The notes under the pieces were generated by a model that saw only the letters and a program-made list of their open reading frames with translations, did not search any database and was not told the DNA's origin. Positions 19,871 to 29,071 of a stretch of DNA of 64,000 bases are shown here, one piece after another. The position numbers and the translations under genes were made by a program. Source of the DNA: JAJPJE01 sp963848375 (lineage in GTDB: Bacteria; Acidobacteriota; Terriglobia; Terriglobales; Acidobacteriaceae); the NCBI GenBank assembly GCA_963848375.1, contig CAWKDK010000013.1, positions 124,001 to 188,000 on the forward strand, read 5' to 3'. Numbering within the stretch: the first letter of the stretch is position 1; each line of letters starts with the position of its first letter.

Positions 19871-20769
19871 GATTCTCCTGAGATGCTCGCGGCCGTGGCA
19901 CGTCTTTGCCGCGCCGCCTCATACAGCAGGATCGAGGCAGCTATTCCGGCGTTCAGCGACTCTACGCGATCCGACTGCGGTATGCGGACGGTCTCGTCGA
20001 CACGGGCGATGTAGTCGCGGGGAAGTCCGGCACCTTCGCTGCCGATCATCAGCGCTACGCCTCCGCTGAGGTCGGCTTCGTCGATGGGCGTTCCTTTGTG
20101 TGAAGACGTCGCCAGGAAGCGCACGCCATGCCCGCGCAGTTCTTCAACTCGGCTGAGGTCCACGTGGATGAGCGGCACACGGAACACGGATCCCGCGGAG
20201 GCGCGCACGACCTTGGAGTTGAACTCGCTGACCGTCTTCTCGCCGAGCAGAACGGCAGAAACGCCAAACGCCTCGGCCGAACGGATGATAGTCCCCAGAT
20301 TTCCCGGGTCTTGCACGCCTACAACGCCTACCAGTAGCGGGTTTTCGCGTGCCAGGATCAGCTCAGGCTTGTGCTCGGGCCATTTCACCAGCGCCGCCAC
20401 TCCTTGAGGAGTTTCGGTGTTCACAGCGCTGCGGAAGACGTCATCCGGCAGTATCAATGCTTCGGCCTGGTTTGAGATCTGCGGAAGTAACTTTTCGATA
20501 CGGCTTCCGGCTTCGTCGCTAAAGAAAACGGCCTTGATGCGAAGGCCGCTGCGGATGGCCTCTTCTGCCAGATGCTGGCCTTCCACGGCGCAATATCCGT
20601 CGGCGGTCAATTCGCTGCGTTGAAAGGCCTGGCGGAGCTCCTTTACGAGCGAATTCTGCTTGCTCGTGACCCTTCGTAACCGTCCGCGAATCGCGCTTTC
20701 TGCCACTGGATTCAGGCCCACTTTCCATTTACCCCGCGTTACATGATACGCTTCCAAGGACAAGCTCAT
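19867..20769 (-). CDS. TrmH/SpoU-family RNA 2'-O-methyltransferase
   Basis: 300 residues. The N-terminal substrate-binding domain (about 30-130; KQNSLVKELRQAFQRS, YCAVEGQHLAEEA) is followed by the knotted SPOUT domain with all three motifs: NLGTIIRSAEAFG, MIGSEGAGLP and SLNAGIAASILLYEA. The enzyme methylates ribose in tRNA or rRNA with SAM; the exact target cannot be read from sequence. It is the first gene of a two-gene unit with rarA and is divergent from sua5, sharing the 180-base region 20770-20951. Confidence 0.92.
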   Translation of the reverse strand: MSLSLEAYHVTRGKWKVGLNPVAESAIRGRLRRVTSKQNSLVKELRQAFQRSELTADGYCAVEGQHLAEEAIRSGLRIKAVFFSDEAGSRIEKLLPQISNQAEALILPDDVFRSAVNTETPQGVAALVKWPEHKPELILARENPLLVGVVGVQDPGNLGTIIRSAEAFGVSAVLLGEKTVSEFNSKVVRASAGSVFRVPLIHVDLSRVEELRGHGVRFLATSSHKGTPIDEADLSGGVALMIGSEGAGLPRDYIARVDETVRIPQSDRVESLNAGIAASILLYEAARQRRATAASISGES

Positions 20770-20951
20770 CTGTCACCAGCATTGGCCGCGTCCGCCTTCA
20801 GTAAGTGAAGCGGAATGCAAGCGCCTCTTGCCCCGATTCAGCTCACTTGCGGACGGTCGCGATGGTATGTTAGTTTTCGCCGTTTGCGAACGTGATTCCG
20901 TCGCGGCAAATGGCCTGGCGGCTAGCTGGTGCTCCCATGAGAGGGGATTGA

Positions 20952-21611
20952 TTGCACGCCGAAATCATAAAGATAAGTAGTGCCGATCCGGAAGCTTCGC
21001 TCATTGCGTATGCGGCGGACAAGATTCGCCATGGCGAAGTGCTCGGCATGCCCACCGACACGTTTTACGGCCTGGCGGCCGATCCGTTGAATTTGCGCGC
21101 TGTAGACCGCATTTACGATATCAAGTCGCGTTCGCGACACAAGCCACTGTCGCTGCTGATCGAGAGCGTGGAGCAGGCGGAAGAGCTATCACGGCCGCTG
21201 CCGGATGAGTTCTACGTGCTGGCGCGCAAGTTCTGGCCTGGCCCTCTGACGATGATTGTGCGTGCGTCTTCGCGGCTGCCGCTGAAGGTGACAGCCAACA
21301 CCGGCAACGTGGCGTTGCGCGTGCCGGCGGCTCCGATTCCAGTGGCCGTGATTCATGCTTCCGGTTTGCCAATTACCGCGACGTCGGCGAATTTAAGCGG
21401 CGCCACCGAATGCACGACCGCAGAAGAGGTTCACGATCAACTGCGCGGGCGCTTGAACATCATCATTGACGGCGGACGTTCACCGCGCGAGGTCGCTTCG
21501 ACGATCATCGACCTGAGCGGCGATCAAGGGATCTGGAGTATTCAACGTGAGGGAGCCATCCCATCGCAGGAAGTGCAAAAAGCCTTGAGCGAGGCACTCG
21601 GCGCGAGTTGA
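20952..21611 (+). CDS. L-threonylcarbamoyladenylate synthase (Sua5/YciO/YrdC family)
   Basis: 219 residues forming one YrdC domain. This enzyme makes threonylcarbamoyl-AMP for the t6A modification of ANN-decoding tRNAs. The characteristic positions are present: GEVLGMPTDTFYGLAAD, the KxR region in DIKSRSRHKPLSLL, PGPLTMIV, and the SxN motif in ITATSANLSG. The start TTG 20952 has GAGGGGA five bases upstream. The stop overlaps the next gene by TTGA. There is no C-terminal Sua5 domain. A second YrdC domain lies within hypF at 45 kb. Confidence 0.92.
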   Translation: MHAEIIKISSADPEASLIAYAADKIRHGEVLGMPTDTFYGLAADPLNLRAVDRIYDIKSRSRHKPLSLLIESVEQAEELSRPLPDEFYVLARKFWPGPLTMIVRASSRLPLKVTANTGNVALRVPAAPIPVAVIHASGLPITATSANLSGATECTTAEEVHDQLRGRLNIIIDGGRSPREVASTIIDLSGDQGIWSIQREGAIPSQEVQKALSEALGAS

Positions 21612-22228
21612 GCACTGTCTCCAACGAAAAACGGCCAGCTAGGCGTAGCGCCTGGCTGGCTCTTGCACTTGTCGTTTTACTCCTAGTTAGCTTTTATTTT
21701 GTGTGGACCAGCCTGCGTATTCTTGCGCAGGCTGGCGGAGATCCGCCACATACTGCGGACGCCATCGTGGTGTTTGGTGCTGCAGAATATTCGGGAAGGC
21801 CTTCGCCGGTTTTGCGGAAACGTCTCGACCACGGCTACGAGCTGTTTCAGAAGGGCCTGGCGCCGATTGTGATTACTACCGGCGGCTTCGGCAGCGATCC
21901 GGAATTCAGCGAGGGCGGCGTTGGCCACGACTACCTGCTGCGGAAGGGGATTCCCGAGGTCAACCTGATTGCGGAGACGCAGGGAAGCGACACCGCCCAG
22001 TCCGCCGATCGCGTTGCAGTAATTCTGCGAACGAACAACATGCATACCGTGATCGCCGTAAGCGATGCCTACCACATCTTCCGTGTGAAGCAACTGATGG
22101 AAGCGGAGGGATTCCAGATCTACGGCTCACCACGTCCGGATTCGCGGCCGCGGACGGCGTGGGGCAAAGTCGAGGGGCTACTTCGCGAAAGCCTTAGCTA
22201 CGCGCTTTGGAAGCTGCACATTACGTAG
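21608..22228 (+). CDS. YdcF-like (DUF218) membrane-anchored protein
   Basis: 206 residues with one N-terminal membrane anchor (WLALALVVLLLVSFYFVW) and a DUF218 domain: AIVVFGAAEYSGRPSPVL, GLAPIVITTGGFGS, the Ser/Thr-rich ETQGSDTAQSADR, and VSDAYHIFRVKQLM. SanA, ElyC and YdcF of E. coli belong here and affect envelope polysaccharide or vancomycin sensitivity. The start TTG overlaps the sua5 stop. It probably acts at the periplasmic side of the inner membrane. Confidence 0.85.
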   Translation: MSTVSNEKRPARRSAWLALALVVLLLVSFYFVWTSLRILAQAGGDPPHTADAIVVFGAAEYSGRPSPVLRKRLDHGYELFQKGLAPIVITTGGFGSDPEFSEGGVGHDYLLRKGIPEVNLIAETQGSDTAQSADRVAVILRTNNMHTVIAVSDAYHIFRVKQLMEAEGFQIYGSPRPDSRPRTAWGKVEGLLRESLSYALWKLHIT

Positions 22229-22233
22229 TCCGC

Positions 22234-23130
22234 ATGTCACGCCGTCTCTTTTATACCGATCAGCACGCCATCGATCTCCCCGCAGAACATCGCTTCCCAA
22301 TGCCGAAGTACCGGATGATTCGCGATCTGCTTGCGGCGGATGGACGGTTCGAATTTATCGCTGCCCCTCTGGCATCGGCTGAGATAGTGCAACTGGCGCA
22401 CGATTCGGAGTATGTTCGTCGATTTCTTGCGGGCTCACTTTCCGCGCAGGAGATGAGGCGTATTGGGTTTCCGTGGTCCGAACAACTGGTTCGCCGAACG
22501 ATGGCTTCCGTGGGTGGAACGCTGAGCGCAATGGAGGAAGCGTTGAGTACCGGATGGGGCGGGACGCTGGCAGGAGGTACGCACCATGCTTTCCGCGGCG
22601 AAGGCTCGGGGTATTGCGTGTTCAACGACATTGCGGTGGCGATCCAATCTCTGCGGCATACGGGACGAGTGAGACGGGTGGCGGTGGTCGATCTGGATGT
22701 TCACCAGGGAGACGGAACAGCGCAGATCTTCGCCGACGAGCCCAGCGTGTTGACCTTCTCCATGCACTGCGAGGCGAATTTTCCTTTTCACAAGCAACAG
22801 AGCAAGATTGACATTTCATTGCGTGAAGGAACTGGTGACGAGGAGTATCTGGCACAACTTGAGGTGGTTCTTCCGCAAGTGTTTGAGTTTCACCCGGATA
22901 TTATTTTCTACCAGTCTGGAGTTGACGGACTGTATGCCGACGCGCTTGGCAAGCTGAAGCTTACTCACGAAGGGCTGAAGCAGCGTGACCGGCTAGTTAT
23001 GACAGCGGTTCGAGGATCAGGCGTGCCGTTTGTGGTCACGCTGGGCGGAGGATATGCGAAGCCCATCGAACTGACTGCCGAGGCTCACGCCAATACTTTC
23101 AGGGTTGCGGCTGATATCTTCGGCGCCTAA
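22234..23130 (+). CDS. Histone deacetylase superfamily (AcuC-like) amidohydrolase
   Basis: 298 residues. The zinc-dependent deacetylase core is intact: GGTHHAF (His pair), the metal ligands in VVDLDVHQGDGT, and the later ligand Asp in FYQSGVDGLY, followed by VTLGGGYA. Bacterial members remove acetyl groups from proteins or polyamines; the substrate here is unknown. I use ATG 22234 (MSRRLFYTD), which follows the DUF218 stop by five bases and avoids nine non-family residues. Confidence 0.9.
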   Translation: MSRRLFYTDQHAIDLPAEHRFPMPKYRMIRDLLAADGRFEFIAAPLASAEIVQLAHDSEYVRRFLAGSLSAQEMRRIGFPWSEQLVRRTMASVGGTLSAMEEALSTGWGGTLAGGTHHAFRGEGSGYCVFNDIAVAIQSLRHTGRVRRVAVVDLDVHQGDGTAQIFADEPSVLTFSMHCEANFPFHKQQSKIDISLREGTGDEEYLAQLEVVLPQVFEFHPDIIFYQSGVDGLYADALGKLKLTHEGLKQRDRLVMTAVRGSGVPFVVTLGGGYAKPIELTAEAHANTFRVAADIFGA

Positions 23131-23188
23131 GTGCGCCTCATGAATTGTTCCGGACGTCTATTCGGCGGGTGCTATTCTGTTACACCCC

Positions 23189-23860
23189 ATGGCGACCGTT
23201 GCCATTCTTGCGAAGTTTTTCGGGCTCGCCTTCAGCGCCTTGCTGCCGCTCATTAATCCATTTGGATCGGCGTTGATTTTTCTTGGGCTGGTTGGAGACG
23301 AGCCGATATCCGTCTATAAAGACTTGGCGCGCAGGATTGCGCTCAACACCGTCATGTTTTTGCTGGTGGTGGAACTGGTTGGGACGGCGTTGCTGGCATT
23401 CTTTGGGATTTCACTTCCGGTCGTACAGGTTTCCGGTGGACTAGTGCTGGCGTCGATGGGCTGGAGCTTGCTAAACAAACCGGATGCACGGGATCAGACC
23501 AAAACGGAGGCGGCGGACGCCTGCACAGGTATCCTCAGCCAAAAGGTCTTTTATCCATTAACGTTTCCGGTTACTGCCGGACCGGGTTGCATCGTGGTGA
23601 TGCTCACGCTCACCGCGCACGCGTCGACGAAGAACCTGACCAGCAACGTCCTCGGGCATGTCGGTATTCTTCTCGCCGTTGTGGTGCTGAGCGTGACTGT
23701 ATTTGTCTGCTATGCTTACGCGCCGAAAATCAGCCAGCGCGTCTCACCGCAAACCGCGCACGGCGTGTTGCGGGTGATCGCATTCGTGCTGCTCTCGATC
23801 GGAGTGCAAATTACCTGGAACGGCGTCGAGAGCCTGATTAAGTCTGTTATGAAGTCGTAA
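23189..23860 (+). CDS. MarC-family integral membrane protein
   Basis: 223 residues with six predicted transmembrane segments. The first half holds the MarC signature (LLPLINPFGSALIFLGL, then VVQVSGGLVLASMGW); the second half begins YPLTFPVTAGPGCIVVMLTL. The family was once linked to multiple antibiotic resistance, but its function is unproven. It converges with the DUF92 gene; their 3' ends overlap by 14 bases. Confidence 0.93.
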   Translation: MATVAILAKFFGLAFSALLPLINPFGSALIFLGLVGDEPISVYKDLARRIALNTVMFLLVVELVGTALLAFFGISLPVVQVSGGLVLASMGWSLLNKPDARDQTKTEAADACTGILSQKVFYPLTFPVTAGPGCIVVMLTLTAHASTKNLTSNVLGHVGILLAVVVLSVTVFVCYAYAPKISQRVSPQTAHGVLRVIAFVLLSIGVQITWNGVESLIKSVMKS

Positions 23861-24629
23861 GATTCAGCAGCAGCGCGATTATGCCGGCCGCGGCTGTGCT
23901 GGTGAAATTCACTCCGTTGTTATTGATCAGTCCGCGTCTTTCGAGCGTTGCTCCCAATAAGCTGTCAAAGATGGTGCCGAGGAACCCGGCGGCAGCAATT
24001 ACTAAAAGGTGTCGGTGGGGAACCCAGCCTACAGCGGCGGCGAGGGTGGCAATCAGAAAAGCGGCCAGGGCTCCGGCGAGGGTGCCGGGAAGGCTGATGC
24101 CTCCGTCGGTGCCGACATCCACTCGCCGCAGGTTGGTGATCAGATAAGCGCGCCTGGCAAGCGCCTCGCCACATTCCGAGGAGGCGGTATCGGCGGCGGC
24201 TTCGGCCAGCGCCGCGGCAGAGGCGATGTGCAGAACGGGGATGAAAATGCCAGCTAGCGCAAAACCCGCCGCAGCGCCGACATTTGCTAATACCTGACGA
24301 GCACCGCGGCCTTTCCGGTTTTCCGCCAGGCCCATGGCGGCTTTTCGTACGTAGCCGATGCGAGTGGCGATCCACGTCAAGATGAAGACGCCAAGTAACG
24401 TAACGAAGGCTGGCGGTCCCGCCGCTACGTAAAGGAGAAATGCAAGCAATCCACCGGCGATTGCGCCATACCTGTTGACTCCTCGGCTCAGATAACCGCC
24501 AATCCCAAAGAGCCCAGTGGTGACAATTCCGATCGGAACGCGTTGCAGCACCACTCGGAATTCAGGGAGCCAGGTCGCTGGGAATGAGAAATGCGAAGCG
24601 GTCATCAACATCTGTCCAGTGTTGCGCAT
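23847..24629 (-). CDS. DUF92 (TMEM19-like) membrane protein
   Basis: About 261 residues with six to seven transmembrane segments. Typical DUF92 features are GGYLSRGVNRYGAIAGGLLAFLLY, the AAADTASSECGEAL motif, LRRVDVGTDGGISLPGTLAG and the end GVNFTSTAAAGIIALLL. In plants and bacteria, members are linked to phytyl-phosphate metabolism, but many are uncharacterised. The start is uncertain: ATG 24629, 24611 or 24605 are all possible; a longer frame to 24719 would run into the ku promoter region. It is divergent from ku. Confidence 0.82.
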   Translation of the reverse strand: MRNTGQMLMTASHFSFPATWLPEFRVVLQRVPIGIVTTGLFGIGGYLSRGVNRYGAIAGGLLAFLLYVAAGPPAFVTLLGVFILTWIATRIGYVRKAAMGLAENRKGRGARQVLANVGAAAGFALAGIFIPVLHIASAAALAEAAADTASSECGEALARRAYLITNLRRVDVGTDGGISLPGTLAGALAAFLIATLAAAVGWVPHRHLLVIAAAGFLGTIFDSLLGATLERRGLINNNGVNFTSTAAAGIIALLLNLTTS

Positions 24630-24685
24630 CGTATCAGTTGGCCCGCTGCCGATGCACACAGATGGGCCACGACTCTGGAGGATCA

Positions 24686-25531
24686 ATGCCTGCCTCGGTT
24701 TGGACGGGATACCTGACATTCGGACTTATTTCCATGCCGGTTCGACTCTTTTCCGGCGCGCGTAGCACTCGCATTTCGTTTCACATGCTGCACCGGCCCG
24801 ATCACGTTCGGGTGAAGCAGCAGCTGATTTGCCCTGAAGAGGAAAAGGTCGTCAGTCGCGACGAGATCGTGAAGGGCTACGAGTATCGCAAGGGCGAGTA
24901 CGTCGTAATCGAACCGGCAGAGATCAAGAAGATCGAGCCAAAAACTGCCAAGGCCATGGAGATCCTGGAATTCGTAAAGGCCAATGAGGTGGATCCGATC
25001 TACTTCGAATCGTCGTATTACCTTGTTCCGGAAGAGCCTGGTAGGCGTCCTTACGCGCTGCTAGCTCAGGCGCTGGATGAGACGAAATATGTGGCCATTG
25101 CCAAGCTGACCATGCACAACCGGGAGTACACCGTGTTTATTCGTCCGCACGAGGACGGCCTGATGCTACATACGATGTATTACCAGGATGAGGTACGGAA
25201 GGTCGAGGAATTTGGGAAGCCAGATGTCAAGGTTGTCGAATCGGAGGTGAAAGTTGCTCACCAGCTGATCCAGGCACTCTCGGGAAAGTTTGATCCAAGC
25301 AAATATCACGACACCTTCGAAGAGAACCTGAAAGAGTTGATCAAGGCTCATCTGGAAGGGCGCAAAGTCGCGGCCGTTCCCAAGCCGAAAATGGCTCCAG
25401 TTACCGATCTGATGAGCGCTTTGAAGCAGAGTCTGGAACAGATGAAGAAGCCGCCGCAGCGAGCGGAGCGAGCGCGGGAAGCCTCCGAAATCCACGCAAA
25501 AAAGCGACCAAGCCGGAAGCGCGCAGCCTAG
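24686..25531 (+). CDS. ku: DNA end-binding protein Ku
   Basis: 281 residues. Bacterial Ku forms a homodimeric ring on DNA ends for non-homologous end joining with LigD. Family features: WTGYLTFGLISMPVRLFSG at the start, KQQLICPEEEKVVSRDEIVKGYEY, VDPIYFESSYYLVPEE, and the C-terminal ALSGKFDPSKYHDTFEENLK. The tail is Lys/Arg-rich (AKKRPSRKRAA), as in many long Ku variants. CTGGAGGATCA precedes ATG 24686. No ligD neighbour is present; only ligase fragments occur, 35 kb away. Confidence 0.96.
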   Translation: MPASVWTGYLTFGLISMPVRLFSGARSTRISFHMLHRPDHVRVKQQLICPEEEKVVSRDEIVKGYEYRKGEYVVIEPAEIKKIEPKTAKAMEILEFVKANEVDPIYFESSYYLVPEEPGRRPYALLAQALDETKYVAIAKLTMHNREYTVFIRPHEDGLMLHTMYYQDEVRKVEEFGKPDVKVVESEVKVAHQLIQALSGKFDPSKYHDTFEENLKELIKAHLEGRKVAAVPKPKMAPVTDLMSALKQSLEQMKKPPQRAERAREASEIHAKKRPSRKRAA

Positions 25532-25709
25532 CAGAACCCAACAAGAATCTGCGATGCGGAGCGGGATGGCGCTATTGGACCACGACTTTTTTTGCCTGAG
25601 GGGTTCAATCTCCGCGTACGCGAGGGGATGATCCCGAACGGGCCACGCTGCCCTTCTTTGCGGGAATCCGAGTTGGCCACTACAATAGTTCTTCAACTCA
25701 CTTTGTGTG

Positions 25710-26906
25710 ATGGAGTTCAGCGGCGAAGTGCCGACACAATCTAGCTTGGTCCGTCATCGGTCATCACGTTTTGCTCTGGCAGCGGTTCTGTTGCTATCCA
25801 CGATAGTTCTTTCGTCGTGCGGCGACGTCTATCGTCCGGTTGCAAATCCCATCATTCCTCCTGGCGCTAACCCGCAGCAGACTTTTTACGCAATTGTCCT
25901 GGGAGCGAACGGCCCCGCGAGCGGCAGTGCTGCCACCGTGGATGTTTCGGGCGATACCAACATTGGCAACGCCGTCCTGGGCGTGAACCCGGTACACGTC
26001 TCGTTATTTTCGATTTCGCTGGCGGTTGCGGCAAATCAGGGAAGCGACTCCCTGACTTTATATCAGCCGAATTTTCCGTCGTTAACCACGACGACCGTAA
26101 CGCTTCCTGCGGGATCGGCTCCTGTATTTTCCGCGCAGAACTCGACCAATGCTTATGTGGCCGACTATGGTTTGAACCAGGTGGCCGTAATTTCGAGCAC
26201 GCTGAAAGCGGCAACTGCTTTCGTAAATGTCGGAACTCATCCCGTGGGTGTGGCGATCACGCCCAATAACGCCAAGGTATTTTGCATCAACCAGGGCGAT
26301 GGGACCGTCAGCGTCATTTCCACCCTGAACAACTCGGTGGTTGCGACGATCCTGGTCGGGCACAACCCGGTTCGCGGAGTGATGCGAACGGACGGCGCGT
26401 TCTACTACGTCGTAAATCAGGGTGACGGTACGGTTTCCGTTATCGACACAGGAGCGCAGGCTGTCATTGCTACGCTGCCGGTTGGAATCTCTCCTAACGG
26501 CATTTCGTATGATTCGAATTTGGCCCGGCTTTATGTGGCGAACACTGGTTCGAATTCAGTGAGCGTATTCAGCGCGAATAGCAACACCCCGGTGGCGATT
26601 GGTACGGTCACGACGGGGTCGGCGCCGATGGCAGTTACAGCTCTACACGATGGGACCAAGTTCTATGTCGCGAATTCCGCCGACAACACGGTTTCGGTTT
26701 TCAACGCGTTGAGCTTCGGTCTGATCAAGACTGTGCCGGTTGGAACGAATCCAGTTTGGATCGAGTCAGCACCCGATTCGACAAAGGTCTACACGCCAAA
26801 CCAGGGGTCGGGAAACGTCAGCGTCATCAATACACAAACCGATACGGTTCCCGTGACGCTCTCGACGCCAAGTCCGAATCCGACGTTCGTTACGGTTACT
26901 CAATAA
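25710..26906 (+). CDS. YVTN beta-propeller lipoprotein
   Basis: 398 residues. A type II signal peptide ends with the lipobox VLSSC near residue 38, so the protein is probably lipid-anchored. The rest consists of about seven blades of the YVTN type, each with a variant of KVFCINQGDGTVSVIST or LYVANTGSNSVSVFSA, spaced roughly 40-45 residues apart. Such propellers are common in acidobacteria as surface or periplasmic proteins of unknown binding. The start is ATG 25710; an in-frame GTG lies one codon earlier. Confidence 0.85.
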   Translation: MEFSGEVPTQSSLVRHRSSRFALAAVLLLSTIVLSSCGDVYRPVANPIIPPGANPQQTFYAIVLGANGPASGSAATVDVSGDTNIGNAVLGVNPVHVSLFSISLAVAANQGSDSLTLYQPNFPSLTTTTVTLPAGSAPVFSAQNSTNAYVADYGLNQVAVISSTLKAATAFVNVGTHPVGVAITPNNAKVFCINQGDGTVSVISTLNNSVVATILVGHNPVRGVMRTDGAFYYVVNQGDGTVSVIDTGAQAVIATLPVGISPNGISYDSNLARLYVANTGSNSVSVFSANSNTPVAIGTVTTGSAPMAVTALHDGTKFYVANSADNTVSVFNALSFGLIKTVPVGTNPVWIESAPDSTKVYTPNQGSGNVSVINTQTDTVPVTLSTPSPNPTFVTVTQ

Positions 26907-26925
26907 GAGTTGATTGCAAAAAGAA

Positions 26926-26951
26926 GCGGGACTGATGGTTGTCAGTCCCGC
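26926..26951. terminator. Bidirectional terminator hairpin
   Basis: GCGGGACTGA and TCAGTCCCGC form a perfect 10-bp stem with a 6-base loop. It is flanked by AAAAAGAA on the left and ATTTTGCGTTT on the right, and sits between the YVTN gene (plus) and the end of the che operon (minus), so it can serve both. Confidence 0.85.
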
Positions 26952-26993
26952 ATTTTGCGTTTCAGGAGGCGGCAGCCGGTCAGGCTTCCGAAC

Positions 26994-27479
26994 TTAGTCG
27001 CCGTCGTTCTTGCGGCGGCGGTTGTAGCGCATTGCGATATTCATAAAAACAGCTCCGGTTGCGGTTTCGAAGCACATCACCACCGCTTCGGTGTCTTCGC
27101 TGTTGCCAATCCCACGTGGCGCAGTGTGCACCTCCGGCGGATGCACTTTGAAATTGAATCCCTGGTCATTCAGCACGGTAACGGCGTTGCCGATTACCTG
27201 GTTGGCGAGCTCGCAGATCGCTTCCGGAACGAATTCATCCGAATCAGGATTATCGGTTCCCATTAATTTCGAAGTGATCACACGCGCAGCTTTAGGCTCG
27301 AGATCGAAGATCACGCGGCCTTCGATGTCGCCGTTGACCAGTACCATGGCCGCAATTCCTTTGCGGCGATAGGCTTCCTCTTCCATGCTGACGGCGCCGA
27401 TGGTCGTGGGTTCCTGCAGAGCCTGCGCGAGCACCGCGTCGGCAGCGTTGATGAAGGGCTGAATTAGTTCCATCTTCAC
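26994..27479 (-). CDS. cheX: CheX-type chemotaxis phosphatase
   Basis: 161 residues. CheX dephosphorylates CheY-P. The active-site helix with the E-x2-N pattern is EAICELANQVIGNA (near residue 85), and the CheX-like strands are RRKGIAAMVLVNGDIEGRVIFD and TEAVVMCFETATGAVFMNIAM. The start is GTG 27479, chosen because it overlaps the cheY stop (GTGA). It is the last gene of the che operon and is followed by a bidirectional terminator. Confidence 0.85.
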   Translation of the reverse strand: MKMELIQPFINAADAVLAQALQEPTTIGAVSMEEEAYRRKGIAAMVLVNGDIEGRVIFDLEPKAARVITSKLMGTDNPDSDEFVPEAICELANQVIGNAVTVLNDQGFNFKVHPPEVHTAPRGIGNSEDTEAVVMCFETATGAVFMNIAMRYNRRRKNDGD

Positions 27480-27925
27480 GGCGTCACCCCGGCGGCAGCC
27501 TCCGCCTGCGAGGCGGTAGCGGAATCTCCCAGGACATACTTCACCACTTCGTACAGAACCTCGGGCTTAACCGGCTTCTGAACGAAATGGCGCGCGCCTT
27601 TCTGAAGGGCCGCGATGATGTTCTCCTGGTAGCCAACAGACGAGACCATGACAATGCGCGCGTCCGGGCTTTGGCGGACAATGCGCTCAGCGGCCTCGAT
27701 GCCTTCCATCTGCGGCATAGTGATATCCATCAGCACGATGTCGGGCTGAGTGCGGCTGTACTCGGCGATTGCGGTGCAACCGTCGCCAGCCTCACCCGCC
27801 ACCTGACCGCCGAAGGACTCAATCATCTTTGCCAGGTTTTTGCGGGCAAAAATCGAGTCATCCACAACCAGGTAACGAATCGGCCGCTGATCCTTGCTTC
27901 GAACCAGTGGGGCAAACTGCTCCAT
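27476..27925 (-). CDS. cheY: CheY-like response regulator
   Basis: 149 residues, a single receiver domain with short tails. The acidic pair is VVDDSIFARK, the acceptor Asp is in IVLMDITMPQMEG, the switch Ser is in MVSSVGY and the Lys is in VQKPVKP. It most probably carries the signal from CheA to the motor or other output. It overlaps cheX by GTGA and follows cheB by 60 bases. Confidence 0.9.
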   Translation of the reverse strand: MEQFAPLVRSKDQRPIRYLVVDDSIFARKNLAKMIESFGGQVAGEAGDGCTAIAEYSRTQPDIVLMDITMPQMEGIEAAERIVRQSPDARIVMVSSVGYQENIIAALQKGARHFVQKPVKPEVLYEVVKYVLGDSATASQAEAAAGVTP

Positions 27926-27985
27926 AAAAACCTCACCTCCAGCTCAGTCCAGACGCTCGTCCAGACTTCGCGAAACGCAAATTTC

Positions 27986-29071
27986 TTATTCAGCCTCGGC
28001 CACGGCCATTACTGGACGTGGGCGCGGGGGCAACTGGCACTGCGCGAGAAGCGAATTCGCGAGTGCATCTAATGGCACAACTCTTGTCGCATAGCCACGT
28101 TCAATTGCTACCCGCGGCATACCGAATACAACGCAAGATTCTTCCGACTGCGCGATCGTAAGGCCACCTTCGGCTTTGATCGCGCCTAATCCCTCGGCGC
28201 CATCTTCGCCCATGCCGGTCATAATCATTCCGATTGCGTCTTGACCGAACGCGTGCGCCACGGAGTGAAACAGAACATCGACCGACGGCCTATGACCGTT
28301 CACACGCTCACCGTCTGCGAGAATCACCACGTTACCGAGCGGCATGCGCTTTACTTTCATGTGGCGATTGCCGGGGCAGATGAGTACTCGGCCAGCGAGC
28401 AGCATGTCGCCGGAGCGCGCCTCTTTGACTTCGAGAGCGCAGGTCTCATCCAGGCGGCGTGCAAACATCTCCGTGAAGCCTTCCGGCATGTGCTGGACAA
28501 CCAAAATTGTTCCAGGAAATTCCGCCGGCAGATGCGACAGCATGTATTGCAAAGCTTGAGGCCCGCCTGTCGAGATGCCGATGGCGACGATCTTGTTCGG
28601 CGCCGACGGTCGACGAACCTTTCGTCCCTTGGCGGCGGAAGCTTTTGGCTCGGGAACCCTGACGACTTCGCAGCGCGCGGCAACTTTGATTTTCTCGATC
28701 AGTTCTTCGGCGACCGCGCTCATGTTGTTCGTCGTATCCTGCGGCTTGGCAACAAAATCGAATGCGCCGAGTCCGAGCGCTTTCAAGGTAGCCGAAGCGC
28801 CGTCAGTAGTAAGCGAGCTGACCACGATAACCGGCAACTTATGCTGGCGCATGATCTTGCGCAAGGTTTCCATGCCGTCCATGCGTGGCATGTCGAGATC
28901 GAGCGTGACGACATCCGGTTTCAGGTCGGCGATTTTCTCCATGGCGAAGGTGCCGTCCATCGCAGTGCCGACGACCTGAATCGAGGTGTCCCGTTCAAGA
29001 ATTTGCGGAATCAGCTTCCGCATCAACGCAGAATCATCTACCACCAGCACGCGAACTGTACCGTTTCTCAT
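27986..29071 (-). CDS. cheB: Protein-glutamate methylesterase CheB (second copy)
   Basis: 361 residues. Receiver residues: VVDDSALMRK, acceptor Asp in VVTLDLDMPRMDG, Lys in VAKPQ. The esterase has the catalytic Ser in GISTGGP, His in QHMPEG and Asp in GMGEDGAEG. It overlaps the cheA gene by ATGA. It differs clearly in linker and sequence from the CheB at 3.3 kb, consistent with two separate chemosensory systems. With CheR from the same operon it sets receptor methylation for adaptation. Confidence 0.95.
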   Translation of the reverse strand: MRNGTVRVLVVDDSALMRKLIPQILERDTSIQVVGTAMDGTFAMEKIADLKPDVVTLDLDMPRMDGMETLRKIMRQHKLPVIVVSSLTTDGASATLKALGLGAFDFVAKPQDTTNNMSAVAEELIEKIKVAARCEVVRVPEPKASAAKGRKVRRPSAPNKIVAIGISTGGPQALQYMLSHLPAEFPGTILVVQHMPEGFTEMFARRLDETCALEVKEARSGDMLLAGRVLICPGNRHMKVKRMPLGNVVILADGERVNGHRPSVDVLFHSVAHAFGQDAIGMIMTGMGEDGAEGLGAIKAEGGLTIAQSEESCVVFGMPRVAIERGYATRVVPLDALANSLLAQCQLPPRPRPVMAVAEAE

